DNA from: an archaeon
GTDB lineage: Archaea > Thermoproteota > Nitrososphaeria > Nitrososphaerales > CADDZS01
DNA length: 64,000 nucleotides
Direction of reading: 5' to 3'
NCBI GenBank assembly: GCA_902812485.1
Contig: CADDZS010000001.1
Span: 1 to 64,000 of the forward strand
The notes under the pieces: model-generated
Databases searched by the model: none
Told to the model about the DNA's origin: nothing
What the model saw: the letters and a program-made list of their open reading frames with translations, nothing else
Translations under genes and position numbers: made by a program
In this document: one piece after another, positions 46,309 to 55,246 of the stretch
Numbering within the stretch: the stretch's first letter is position 1
How the letters are laid out: each line of letters opens with the position of its first letter

Positions 46309-49230
46309 TTGCACACGGATGCCGGAGACGACTTCCCAGGGTCTGCGGGCGCGATATCCCGAAGGGGAAGGTTTCGAATCAGGATCACATACCTAGTCGC
46401 TGCCGTCATAATTCTCGTGATTGGGTTCTACGGCGCTACGGTGTGGCTTAACTGGACCATTCTTCAGAACATGTATGCTACAAAGGCGGGGTTGAATTGG
46501 TTCAGTGTAAACTTCTACGGAGGTCTCACTTTCATAGTTGCGGGACTCTTGGCTCTCCTTTTTGTTAATCCAATTCCCAGAAGATCAGATCTCTTCGAAG
46601 CATTCAACTCCATGATTGGACTCCAATACAGAGAGAGCCCGTACACGTCTCGATATGGCGGAACAGGTATACCTAGTAGGAGAATCAGACCAGTTTACAT
46701 ACGCCCCAGCCTTTCTCTCTGGATTTTCTGGCAAGCCCTCAAATGGAGTATCCTCTTTGCAATTTTTTCTGCAAGCAATGGATTTCCACTCTTCACGAAC
46801 CTCACAATCGTGGTGGATCTTGCTTTGAAAGGGTTCGGGAGCTGGAGTGCAGTGCCCCGCATTTTTGGACTTCCTCTCTTTCCGGCGTCAGGGCAAGAGC
46901 TAATCAAACTTATCCCGAGCATGGAGATTCAATATCAGATTGTCGCATACTTTGTCACAGTCTTCCTATTTGTACTTGCAGTGCGCTTCTTTCTCAAATT
47001 CATAAGGGATGCGATAATTCGGGCTGGGGACAGATGGCTCAGAAACATATTCGTCTCCCTTTCAGCAATCATGATGTCAGTTCTCATCAACGTCCCTTAT
47101 TGGGCAATGGACATCAGAATTCCATATGAGTTCGGGGCTGTCGCGACTGTATTCTTCTCGTTTGTTGCTCTTGCGCTTTATTTTCACATCAGATCATCGC
47201 AAGATACAGTTCCACTCGTTAAGAGAAAGAGAGTGGGAATAATGGTGCTTACATTTCTATTGATCGGACTTCTTATTTTCAACATTGGTGCAGTAATCTA
47301 CTACACTGTCAACTTAAACAACAACTGGATAGCTTACGAGTGGCAACCCCTCACGCAGAAGCAAGTAGAGGTGACTAGATGGACTGCTGGGATTCAAGAC
47401 ATGAACTATTCGAGTCTCTCTTCCCTGCCATCTGGAAACGCATCCAAGACTCTTGCGCTCATCCGCCAGTGGAGCTCAAACGCTTCATACATTCAAAGTC
47501 AGAACAAGATCGGAGTGAACTACTATCAGCTTGTAAGCCAGCCCGAGATAGTCTACGTCTACAATCAAGAATACTGGGTCACGCCAACAACTTTCAACTA
47601 TCCTGATCCAAACGACTGGGTCGCCGTTCACTTGGTTTACACTCACACCTCAAGGATAATAGTGATGAATTCGCACACCGGGGAATTTGTGAATGCAACT
47701 GAGGCATTTCACTTGAAATCTCAGCCACTGATTTACTATGGAGAAGACCTGCCAAACTATCCCGGCTTTGCAAACGACGTCTATGTTCACGTCAAGAACG
47801 CACCCTCGGAAATAGAGAACGTCTCCTATTCGGGTCAACCGGATTACTCTCTTTGTGGTGCTCAGAGAGCACTTTGGTTTTTGGAGCAGGGTCAGCTAGG
47901 ATTCGCATTTTCTCCGCCACAGGACTGCATTGACATGCTTCATCTCAGGAACGTCTTCGACAGAGTCCAGAACATTTTGGTCTACGGCCTTGTCGAGGAT
48001 AGCTCGACTTATCTCGTGACTGATTCGCCTGCAGGCGGAGACAACCTCTACTATGCGATCCAGGTCTACATCGACTACCCACTCCACACTAGTTTCTCCT
48101 ACATACCTTCAGGGCCGCTTTCTGCCCAGGGTCCACTCGGTTACCTACGATTCTTCGGTGTGGTGCTTGTGAACGTTGCGACCGGGGCAATGCAGGGCTA
48201 TACAGTGGCAAACAACGATTCATTCCTCGCTTCATTCTACAAGGAGTACTACCCGACTTGGCAAGCTCCACCAGCTTGGCTCAAGTCGCAGCTGAGGTAC
48301 CCGGAGGAGCTTCTAGGAAATCAGAATAGCATAGGTCAGCTAGATGCTGATTTTGTTTTACATGTGAACGACCCAAGCAGTTTCAAGGCTCAGTCAAGTT
48401 TCTTCGAAAGACCAAACGACACCGAAGTTTTGTACATCCCCTTTGTAATAGGCAACAATGTTTCCTTCACCGCAGTTCAATTGGTACAGTTCTTTCAATC
48501 GACTGGAAAGAACCTCGCAGGTATCTACGTGGTCTACGGCGGAGATCAGCTTGGTCAAATGACCCTGTACGAGGCACCCATCACAGGATCTAACGGGACA
48601 TCGCTACTGGGCCCCAGTGCTGCTCTTAACGCCTTCGAAAATGATCCCACTACCAAAACTGAGCTGACACTTACTGGCGCAAAGCCTGGAAGCATACTTC
48701 TCTATCCTGTGGAAGGCCATCTCTACTATTTCATTCCAGCCTACATATTTCAGTCTGGGGGGAGCGGCGTGGTTGCAACGAATCCTTTCATAGATGTGAT
48801 AGACGCTGAGAACTCGAGCGCTCCGGTCAGGCTCGTAAACACAACACTGACAGAATCTCTAAACTACGGCTTTTCGAACATAATAGCCGCTACGAACGAA
48901 ACAATAAGGGCAAATTACATCGAGAGCCTTTTCACCTCCGCCGGGATAACGCTCGACAACGCCACTGTAACAACGACAAATGCTGTAACCTACTTGGGGC
49001 AGGTCACTTACACTCTTGATTCCGAGAACGCAAGTGCCACAAAATTCGTAGAGAACTTTATCAATTCTTACATAAAGAACCCTCAATACACAAACTCAAC
49101 TTGGAAGTGGACTCCATATGGGACGGTATTCTTTTGGGCGCCTGATGCAAACACGCTAGATTTTGCTTTCATAGTTGCCGTGAACGGAGTAACTCAAAGA
49201 TACCAGATTTCAGTGGTGGTCGGCCCTTAA
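46309..49230 (+). CDS. UPF0182 (COG1615) large membrane protein
   Basis: 973 aa. Seven membrane segments in the first about 330 residues, including NVPYWAMDIRIPYEFGAV, which fits the family. A large outside domain of about 640 residues follows, with TPTTFNYPDPNDW, YGEDLPNYPGF, GPLGYLRFFGVV and QLRYPEELLGNQNSIGQLDA; Y-P-E-x-L-x-x-x-Q is characteristic. Rich in N-x-S/T sites. Family is known from actinobacteria, cyanobacteria and some archaea; function unknown. TTG start behind GGTGAT. Divergent from dinB with 166 bases between. Confidence 0.85.
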   Translation: MHTDAGDDFPGSAGAISRRGRFRIRITYLVAAVIILVIGFYGATVWLNWTILQNMYATKAGLNWFSVNFYGGLTFIVAGLLALLFVNPIPRRSDLFEAFNSMIGLQYRESPYTSRYGGTGIPSRRIRPVYIRPSLSLWIFWQALKWSILFAIFSASNGFPLFTNLTIVVDLALKGFGSWSAVPRIFGLPLFPASGQELIKLIPSMEIQYQIVAYFVTVFLFVLAVRFFLKFIRDAIIRAGDRWLRNIFVSLSAIMMSVLINVPYWAMDIRIPYEFGAVATVFFSFVALALYFHIRSSQDTVPLVKRKRVGIMVLTFLLIGLLIFNIGAVIYYTVNLNNNWIAYEWQPLTQKQVEVTRWTAGIQDMNYSSLSSLPSGNASKTLALIRQWSSNASYIQSQNKIGVNYYQLVSQPEIVYVYNQEYWVTPTTFNYPDPNDWVAVHLVYTHTSRIIVMNSHTGEFVNATEAFHLKSQPLIYYGEDLPNYPGFANDVYVHVKNAPSEIENVSYSGQPDYSLCGAQRALWFLEQGQLGFAFSPPQDCIDMLHLRNVFDRVQNILVYGLVEDSSTYLVTDSPAGGDNLYYAIQVYIDYPLHTSFSYIPSGPLSAQGPLGYLRFFGVVLVNVATGAMQGYTVANNDSFLASFYKEYYPTWQAPPAWLKSQLRYPEELLGNQNSIGQLDADFVLHVNDPSSFKAQSSFFERPNDTEVLYIPFVIGNNVSFTAVQLVQFFQSTGKNLAGIYVVYGGDQLGQMTLYEAPITGSNGTSLLGPSAALNAFENDPTTKTELTLTGAKPGSILLYPVEGHLYYFIPAYIFQSGGSGVVATNPFIDVIDAENSSAPVRLVNTTLTESLNYGFSNIIAATNETIRANYIESLFTSAGITLDNATVTTTNAVTYLGQVTYTLDSENASATKFVENFINSYIKNPQYTNSTWKWTPYGTVFFWAPDANTLDFAFIVAVNGVTQRYQISVVVGP

Positions 49231-49369
49231 AGAGGCTCGAACCATTTCACTCTGAATCTCGGTGAAACTCCCCTATTTTTCCCTAATCTATGGTAACAGT
49301 TACTTACACATCGCAATTTGGGAAGAGAAAGAAAGAGAGTTCATGTGAACTGAAAGGTGGAATCTTAAA

Positions 49370-50092
49370 GTGCCTCGAGAAAAGAGCGAACAGTCCAATA
49401 TCAACGTCCTAAAGCTTTCGGGCTCGATCTTCTTCTCAGAGGGTTTTCGCGAAATAGTGGAGAGCATCACTCGGGTTCTGGATCGAATGAAGAAGCTAAG
49501 GCTCGTTGTTATCTGTGGAGGAGGATCTACGGCTCGCAGATATATCGAGGCAGGAAGTCGACTCGGTGTTGACAAGGCAAGTCTCGACGAGATCGGCATA
49601 CAAATCTCCCGTTTGAATGCAAGAATTTTCTCTCTTGCGCTTGGGGATCTTGCTTTCGAGCAAATACCTAGCAGCATCTCCCAGGTGGCCGAACTTATCA
49701 CCCTTTCATCTATTAGGGGGAAGAGAGTTGTCTCGATGGGAGGGCTTCATCCGGGTCAGAGTACAAACGCTGTTGCCGCGCTTGTGGCGGAGAAGGTGCG
49801 AGCAACCAAGTTCTTCAATCTGACAGATGTCGAGGGAGTGTATGACAAGGATCCTAAGAAGTTCCGGGATGCGAAGCTTCTGCGAACTGTGACTGTCGAA
49901 CAATTGGAGGGAATTCTAAGGAACGAAGCCATGTTGCCTGGCGGATACGATCTGATGGATCCAGTTGCTTTGAGACTCATTCGCAGATCAAGGATAAACA
50001 CGATTATTTTGAAATGCGGAGGGAAGGAACTTGAGCGAGCCTTGAGCGGGAGATATGACTTCGGCACGCGCATAGTATTCAAACGTGTTTGA
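49370..50092 (+). CDS. pyrH: UMP kinase, archaeal type
   Basis: Phosphorylates UMP to UDP. 240 aa of the amino-acid-kinase fold. Blocks are VLKLSGSIFFSEGF (phosphate loop), LVVICGGGSTARRYIEAG, VVSMGGLHPGQSTNAVAAL (archaeal PyrH signature), ATKFFNLTDVEGVYDKDP and MDPVALRLIRRSRI. The GTG start is followed directly by the conserved first strand. Stands alone; upstream of tRNA-Leu(CAA). Confidence 0.94.
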   Translation: MPREKSEQSNINVLKLSGSIFFSEGFREIVESITRVLDRMKKLRLVVICGGGSTARRYIEAGSRLGVDKASLDEIGIQISRLNARIFSLALGDLAFEQIPSSISQVAELITLSSIRGKRVVSMGGLHPGQSTNAVAALVAEKVRATKFFNLTDVEGVYDKDPKKFRDAKLLRTVTVEQLEGILRNEAMLPGGYDLMDPVALRLIRRSRINTIILKCGGKELERALSGRYDFGTRIVFKRV

Positions 50093-50253
50093 ATCTTTCA
50101 GTGCCCGCTTTGGGCAGCGAGAAGGGAAGACAACGACTACGAGGGGGAGGAGGAGAAGAAGAAATGCCCGACGAGTCTAAAGGCGATCTCTTTATTGTGG
50201 GATGTTTAGAGACTATTTCCCCGTCATAGACTCGGCGGCTTCTTGAGCCTTTC

Positions 50254-50414
50254 GGAGGGGTAGCGAAACAGGTCAAAGTACTGACCTGCACAAAGCCTGG
50301 TCAAACGCGGCGGTGGGGCCTCAAGCTCTGCCGAAACTCAAGATCCTAGGCGGTTACAAAGAAAAGTGATCCGCTCCCTTTAGGGGTTCGTGGGTTCGAA
50401 TCCCACCCCCTCCA
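50254..50414 (+). tRNA. tRNA-Leu(CAA), three introns
   Basis: Acceptor GGAGGGG pairs with CCCCTCC; discriminator A; T arm GTGGG-TTCGAAT-CCCAC; long variable arm TCCCTTTAGGGGTTCG. The exons only join into a sound tRNA if three inserts are removed. The first is about 27 nt in the D arm (50267-50293, hairpin CAGGTC/GACCTG). The second is about 22 nt between positions 30 and 31 (50314-50335). The third is about 26 nt on the 3' side of the anticodon stem (50347-50372). The last is bounded by a repeated GATCC, so its exact edges are ambiguous. Mature form: 86 nt, stem GCGGA/TCCGC, loop CTCAAGA, anticodon CAA. Confidence 0.82.
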
Positions 50415-50491
50415 CCTGATGGGCCCTATCGTCCCTCATGGATTGAAGTCCCATCACCGGCACTCCAATCACTGGTATTGATTTGTCAAGA

Positions 50492-50498
50492 TTTATAT
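50492..50498 (+). promoter_or_regulatory. TATA box of the small protein gene
   Basis: TTTATAT about 24-30 bases upstream of the ATG at 50522. This spacing implies a leaderless transcript, common in archaea. Confidence 0.5.
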
Positions 50499-50521
50499 TG
50501 TCACATCTTCGATTTTGCTAT

Positions 50522-50674
50522 ATGAAAGCCAACATTGCATGGCATCAAAAGAACCCCATGCTCAAGAACCCAACGCTGCAACAGAAGATAGGATGGCATG
50601 TAGAGCATGCAAGGAAGTGCGGTTGCAGACCCATTCCGACCTCGATTCAGAGCAAGATTAGAAAAGAATCTTAG
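50522..50674 (+). CDS. Small conserved protein with C-G-C-R-P motif
   Basis: 50 aa, MKANIAWHQKNPMLKNPTL at the start, then RIGWH-type sequence (KIGWHVEHARKCGCRPIP). I recall short proteins in bacteria and archaea with the same pattern K-N-P-T-L-x(5)-W-H-x(2)-H-A-x-x-C-x-C-R-x-x-P. They have no assigned function; His and Cys spacing suggests metal binding. A good TATA box just upstream supports expression. A longer upstream frame from 50483 is unlikely because it would include the promoter. Confidence 0.68.
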   Translation: MKANIAWHQKNPMLKNPTLQQKIGWHVEHARKCGCRPIPTSIQSKIRKES

Positions 50675-50825
50675 ATCGAATCACTTGATGAGTCAGATCC
50701 CAACTCCCTCCACGTGATCATCCACGTTCTTTGAGTATTTACTTCCAGTATATTCTACGTACAGTTCACTTAATCTTCTTCCTCGGTAGACTCCTAGTGT
50801 AAAATCTGTCTTTTAGTGAAACACG

Positions 50826-51221
50826 ATGCGGAAGATTGTCATCTCAATTCAAGCGTTGATAGTTCTAACTCTTATTCTTGGCATTCCCACGGTCTTGACA
50901 ATAAGAAATTTCGTTCCGTACTTCGTGGTTGAAGCTGCAATTGCGATTCTCCTCCTTTACTTAGCCGCACTGATTTGGTCTTTCTCAAGTCGCTCTCAAG
51001 GCCCTGCATTGATGTGCTCAGTTCTCAGTGCTCTCACCATCGCAGCCACTCTCTCCGAACCAGCGCATTTTGGATTGATCGAGAGCGGTTACTTTCCGGC
51101 AATCGTAATTATTTTCTTGGGCAATACCGTGCAAATGATCTTGTTTGTGCTTTCTCTTGTGTTTTTGAAAAAATCTCGAGCGAGGCACTCGACGACAGCA
51201 AAGCAAACTCTTGCAAGCTAA
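50826..51221 (+). CDS. Hypothetical four-helix membrane protein
   Basis: 131 aa with four hydrophobic segments evenly spaced (about residues 5-25, 31-53, 62-78 and 88-112) and a basic C terminus. Resembles small uncharacterised membrane proteins of Nitrososphaerota. ATG start. No operon partner is evident. Confidence 0.68.
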   Translation: MRKIVISIQALIVLTLILGIPTVLTIRNFVPYFVVEAAIAILLLYLAALIWSFSSRSQGPALMCSVLSALTIAATLSEPAHFGLIESGYFPAIVIIFLGNTVQMILFVLSLVFLKKSRARHSTTAKQTLAS

Positions 51222-51297
51222 AGAACCTGAAATCTTCATATTCATGAGTCGATGAGCACTAAAGGAAGGCATCATCCCGAGGAAGTTGACCTAGGAA

Positions 51298-51603
51298 GTG
51301 ACTCAAACGCAGAGTAACTCTATACCATCATTCAACTCGCGACAGATGAATTGCATCATCTGCGGCAAGAAAATGTTCTATTCGAGTGAGAATCTTGTTC
51401 ACGTATGTCTTGACGCTGGGCATGGGGCTCTGTGCTTCTTTGAGCCCGACACTTGCTGGTTTGCCGTGAGCGAAGAGACTGCCCTCAAACTTGCTACTAT
51501 GAACCTCAAGTTTCACCTAATTCCAAAGGAAGTTTTGGAAAATGCTGGGCTGGGCGGAAGCGAATTTCAATGCGATTACATGGGAAAGGGAGAAGTAAGC
51601 TGA
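51298..51603 (+). CDS. Hypothetical small Cys-rich protein
   Basis: 101 aa. NCIICGKKMFYSS near residue 18 gives a C-x-x-C knuckle, followed by single Cys residues in LVHVCLDAGHGALCFFEPD, so one zinc site is plausible. The rest is a small alpha/beta region. Start is GTG; an ATG 16 codons in begins at the knuckle. No family recognised. Confidence 0.62.
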   Translation: MTQTQSNSIPSFNSRQMNCIICGKKMFYSSENLVHVCLDAGHGALCFFEPDTCWFAVSEETALKLATMNLKFHLIPKEVLENAGLGGSEFQCDYMGKGEVS

Positions 51604-51661
51604 AATCTAGTATAGCTTATCTCCCGCCTTTAGATGTGCATGACATTGATCATTCCTTTCC

Positions 51662-52042
51662 TTAGCGCTCTTCGATGAGCTCAATCCAAATTCCATTTGG
51701 ATCTTTGATGAATGCGATTGCACTGTTCGAGCCTGTGAGTGTGTAAGGTTCCTTTGCGATTTCGACGCCTTTTCTTCTAAGAGTCTCCACGGCAGATTTG
51801 ACATCCTGCACTGAGAGTGCGATGTGATCCAATTGATCTCCGTCTGTCCAGTCGCTCTTGCCTCGCCAATAGGTCAGCTCAAGCGCAAGGTTGCTCCCGT
51901 CTTCGCCTTGCACGAATGCAATTTCTGCGTTGTTTTCTGGGATTTCTCTCCTTCTTGCGAGTTTAAGGCCAAGAGTGTCACAATAGAAGCGAAGAGACTC
52001 TTCCATGTCTTTCACAGTTATTGAGGCATGAAGTATTCTCAT
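51662..52042 (-). CDS. Glyoxalase/VOC-family protein
   Basis: 126 aa, two beta-alpha-beta-beta-beta units. First unit: RILHASITVKDMEESLRFY, with LALELTYWRG carrying the metal Glu. Second unit: QLDHIALSVQDVKSAVETL, with IKDPNGIWIELIEE. His7-equivalent is replaced by His5 (ILHASI), and all four metal positions (His, Glu, His, Glu) appear filled, as in lactoylglutathione lyase. Archaea lack glutathione, so the real substrate may differ. ATG start. Confidence 0.86.
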   Translation of the reverse strand: MRILHASITVKDMEESLRFYCDTLGLKLARRREIPENNAEIAFVQGEDGSNLALELTYWRGKSDWTDGDQLDHIALSVQDVKSAVETLRRKGVEIAKEPYTLTGSNSAIAFIKDPNGIWIELIEER

Positions 52043-52164
52043 GTTCTGCGCCTACTGGAAATATACAACAGCAGAGACATCCCTTAAGATTTGGGTCTGT
52101 TTTTTCCCTCTTCTCTTATCCCTCTCAAGTGAAAAACAAGTACATTTACTAATGGGCTTCTAGG

Positions 52165-52350
52165 ATGGTGTTAGCTTGCCGGAACAAGAAGATGATGCCC
52201 AAGGAACAAGACCCTAGAAAATCATCCATGAAGCCAGTTCAATGCCCCATTTGTGAGAACGATATGACTTACATTCAGGTGTGTCATGTCAAGTGCGAAA
52301 ACTGTGGAACGGAGCTTTCCTGCGAAGACAAGGGCTGGTTCTGGGGGTAG
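52165..52350 (+). CDS. Small zinc-ribbon protein
   Basis: 61 aa. Two knuckles, CPICENDM and CENCGTELSC, form one zinc ribbon. Basic N terminus. Such ribbons are common in archaea as RNA- or protein-binding modules. Several ATGs (codons 1, 10, 11 and 22) could start it; codon 22 begins just before the ribbon. The gene precedes the phosphohexomutase on the same strand by 87 bases. Confidence 0.65.
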   Translation: MVLACRNKKMMPKEQDPRKSSMKPVQCPICENDMTYIQVCHVKCENCGTELSCEDKGWFWG

Positions 52351-52437
52351 GAACTTGCTGATGATCGAATTCTTGGAAAAGGCCAGAACAAAGAAAGCAG
52401 TCTAGTCGAGTTGTGTCTAGGAGCTGCATTTCATCTT

Positions 52438-53823
52438 ATGGGCACAGTTCAAAGGAAGCTATTCGGGACAAATGGTATCAGAGGAGTGCCCGGAGAAGAT
52501 CTAGGCCTTGATTTCATAACTGAAATGTCCCAGTCTATTGCAACTTTCTTTTCAGAAATGGAGGGCCCAATCCTCATTGGGCACGATGTTAGGAATTCGA
52601 GCCCTGCGATCGCAAGGGCAGTACTCTCTGGAACACTAGCTTCGGGTAAGAATGCGAGGGAGGGAGGGCTTGCTCCGACTCCTGCTCATCAGTTTGCTGT
52701 GAGGACTCTTGGATATGCTGGTGGGATCATTGTAACCGCCTCACACAATCCTCCAAAATATAACGGACTCAAGGTCGTTGGGAGGGATGGTGTTGAGATC
52801 AGCAGGGAAAGTGAAGCGGAGATTGAATCGATTTACTTTGGAAGATCTTTCAAGAGGGCAGAATGGAACTCTCTTGGAAAATCTGGTAAAGAAACACGAG
52901 TCGTGGAGAATTATATCAAGGGAATTATGTCACAAGTTAGTGTTTCGAAGATCAGACAAAGAAAATTCACCGTGGTCCTTGATGTCGGGAACGGCGCACA
53001 AGCTGTCGCGGCCCCGTATCTTTGCGAGGCGCTAGGCTGTCGTGTGATAAGCATCAACGGACAGGCCGATGGAAATTTCCCGGGGCGTGGGCCTGAGCCA
53101 ACTCCACCCCTGCTGGGAGATCTTTCTGAAGCAGTCAAATCTTACTCTGCAGATTTTGGAGTCGCGTACGACGGAGATGGCGATAGAAGTCTGTTTTGCG
53201 ACGAAAATGGAAAGATCTATTGGGGCGACAGAACTGGTTGCTTTTTGGTCGATAGGCTTCTCAGAAGACATGAAGGCGGCCCAGTGATCACAACGGTAAG
53301 CACATCTCAGCTAGTCGATTGGGTTGCAAAAAAGCATGGAGCCAAAGTCATTTGGACAACTGTTGGGAGTGTGGATGTTTCCCGAGCGATGATCACAAAT
53401 TCAGCTCCTCTTGGACTTGAAGAGAACGGGGGGTTCTTCTATGGCCCCCACATTCCAGTGAGGGACGGTGCGATGACGACCGCGCTCGTTTTGGACTCGC
53501 TTGCCGCAGATCGTGATGAAAAGAGTTTGTCAGATGCGATCGCCGATCTTCCGAATTTCTTTCAAAGGAAAGGGAAATTCGAGTGCCCCAATGAGAAAAA
53601 GAAAGAGGTGATGTTAAAAGTCGAGGAGGAAGCTAGAGGCGCCAAAATCGACAAGACAGACGGGCTCAAAATCTGGACTGATGATGAAAGCTGGATTCTA
53701 GTGAGGCCCAGCGGAACTGAGCCTCTCATTAGGATATATGCTGAATCAAGCGATGAAACGAAACTTGGCGCGATGTACGAGCGCTATGAAGGCATACTGA
53801 GAAGCGCTCTCCATTCTACCTAG
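52438..53823 (+). CDS. glmM: Phosphoglucosamine/phosphomannomutase
   Basis: 461 aa, alpha-D-phosphohexomutase. N-terminal KLFGTNGIRGVPGE, the phosphoserine loop VTASHNPPKYNGLKV (near residue 100), the Mg site AYDGDGDRSLFC (near 245), the sugar loop GLEENGGFFYGPH and the phosphate loop LVRPSGTEPLIRIYAES. N-terminal F-G-T-N-G-I-R-G and G-L-E-E-N-G favour GlmM-type. Interconverts glucosamine 6- and 1-phosphate or the mannose pair. ATG at 52438 chosen over one nine codons upstream because the family starts there. Confidence 0.92.
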   Translation: MGTVQRKLFGTNGIRGVPGEDLGLDFITEMSQSIATFFSEMEGPILIGHDVRNSSPAIARAVLSGTLASGKNAREGGLAPTPAHQFAVRTLGYAGGIIVTASHNPPKYNGLKVVGRDGVEISRESEAEIESIYFGRSFKRAEWNSLGKSGKETRVVENYIKGIMSQVSVSKIRQRKFTVVLDVGNGAQAVAAPYLCEALGCRVISINGQADGNFPGRGPEPTPPLLGDLSEAVKSYSADFGVAYDGDGDRSLFCDENGKIYWGDRTGCFLVDRLLRRHEGGPVITTVSTSQLVDWVAKKHGAKVIWTTVGSVDVSRAMITNSAPLGLEENGGFFYGPHIPVRDGAMTTALVLDSLAADRDEKSLSDAIADLPNFFQRKGKFECPNEKKKEVMLKVEEEARGAKIDKTDGLKIWTDDESWILVRPSGTEPLIRIYAESSDETKLGAMYERYEGILRSALHST

Positions 53824-53986
53824 AGCAAGTCCTTTCCCTCCGAAAAACAAAAAGTACAAAGCGAGAAATGAGCTGAGTTTTTTCCTTTCCTACTGCGTTC
53901 TTTCTTTGATTGAACATAAAAGGTGTCGTGAGTGGAATCGGAGATTCATAATAAACAAAACAGGTAAGATAGAGAAATAATGAAAC

Positions 53987-54088
53987 TCAAAGTGTGTCGA
54001 GGACAGTGTAGGCTTCGTCTTTTACCCAAACTAGCGAGCGGATCTTAACTTTGATTTTCTTGTACTCATCCGCGTGAAAAATATGCAA
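53987..54088 (-). CDS. Possible 33-aa protein in an otherwise empty gap
   Basis: The 333 bases between glmM and thiL hold no other gene. A leftward TTG-started frame reads HADEYKKIKVKIRS, then LVWVKDEAYTVLDTL, which has protein-like composition. No ribosome site or family match seen. Could be noise. Confidence 0.25.
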   Translation of the reverse strand: MHIFHADEYKKIKVKIRSLVWVKDEAYTVLDTL

Positions 54089-54156
54089 TCAGCAGTTAAG
54101 GGAGTACACGAGAGTTTCAGTTGTGAGCGACAAGGAAAGTGAGATTCTTTGCGCAA

Positions 54157-55239
54157 TTAGAAGTTCTTGCCTGAGTCTCGAGACAAATGAATCCAGCCTT
54201 TTCTCGGCACCACTTTACCTTCGTACTTTACAAGAGGCATTTTTCGAGTAGCTTCTTCCGCAACTCGGCCGATCACAGTGAAACCCTTTGATTCCATCAA
54301 TTTTCTTTCGGATTCGTTTAAAGTGCAGACGAGCTCGTATTCTTCCCCACCGAAAAGAGCAAGGTTGAGAGGATTAAGGGAATTCTCCCTTGCAAATTTC
54401 TCTACCCCGGGGGCAATGGGTATCTGATCAAGATCAAAAGAAACCTTGCTTGCTTCAGCTAGCTGATAGAGTGAGAGTGCCAACCCATCTGAGGAGTCTA
54501 TGCTGCTCGTGAGATGCTTCGAAGCCTCTAGACCAACTTCGAGCTTGGCCACAGGATTCAGGACAGAGGCCACTGCACGCCTGCGAAAGGAATTACTCGA
54601 AGCAAACTTCGTCGAATCTGCTTCGAGAAGGATTTTCAGGCCTGAAGCCTGCAACCCAAATGGCCCACTTACTGCTACGAGGTCACCGACTTTCGCTCCA
54701 TCTCTTCGAACAATTCTATCAGCAAAACCAAAAAGGCAGAAATCAATCACGGTCTCTGCCTGCGATTCATTTGTATCGCCGCCAAGAAGACAGATTCGAT
54801 AAGCAAGACACGCACTCCTTAGGCCCATCGCGAGACCTGTGACAAACTCCTTTGTCGATGAGACTCTTGGAAGAGCTATTGAGACGATTCCAAATGAGGG
54901 TTTGACTCCCTTTGCTGCGAAATCGCTTACGCAACTTGTAACTGCTTTAAATGAAATTTGACGAGGAGACATCTGTTTGGGCACGTCCGTTGAAGATACA
55001 ATCATGTCGGCCTTTGCAACAATGAGCCTTTCACTCCTTTTCCTGTCTTTGATCCAAACCACATCGTCAGAGAATGGATCGGCGCTTTTCTTGTCTCTTT
55101 GAGAAAGACGAAGAGGCCACTGGCTTCGGAAATCCGAAAGTATCTTCCAGATTACTTCGATTATCTCCTCTTCGTTTAGGCGTTTACTATCTTTGTCCTT
55201 TTCCTTTTTCCTCGTTTCATGATTTGTCGGAGTTCTCAT
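54157..55239 (-). CDS. thiL: Thiamine-monophosphate kinase
   Basis: Makes thiamine diphosphate from thiamine monophosphate and ATP. 360 aa from the ATG at 55239, seven bases after the stop of the upstream mutase; an upstream frame would overlap that gene. AIRS-like fold with DPFSDDVVWI (near residue 53), KADMIVSSTDVPKQMSP, FKAVTSCVSDFAAKGV, LLGGDTNES, SIDSSDGLALSL and FGGEEYELVCTL. The N terminus is extended and lysine-rich relative to bacterial ThiL. Confidence 0.9.
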   Translation of the reverse strand: MRTPTNHETRKKEKDKDSKRLNEEEIIEVIWKILSDFRSQWPLRLSQRDKKSADPFSDDVVWIKDRKRSERLIVAKADMIVSSTDVPKQMSPRQISFKAVTSCVSDFAAKGVKPSFGIVSIALPRVSSTKEFVTGLAMGLRSACLAYRICLLGGDTNESQAETVIDFCLFGFADRIVRRDGAKVGDLVAVSGPFGLQASGLKILLEADSTKFASSNSFRRRAVASVLNPVAKLEVGLEASKHLTSSIDSSDGLALSLYQLAEASKVSFDLDQIPIAPGVEKFARENSLNPLNLALFGGEEYELVCTLNESERKLMESKGFTVIGRVAEEATRKMPLVKYEGKVVPRKGWIHLSRDSGKNF

Positions 55240-55246
55240 ACGGGTA

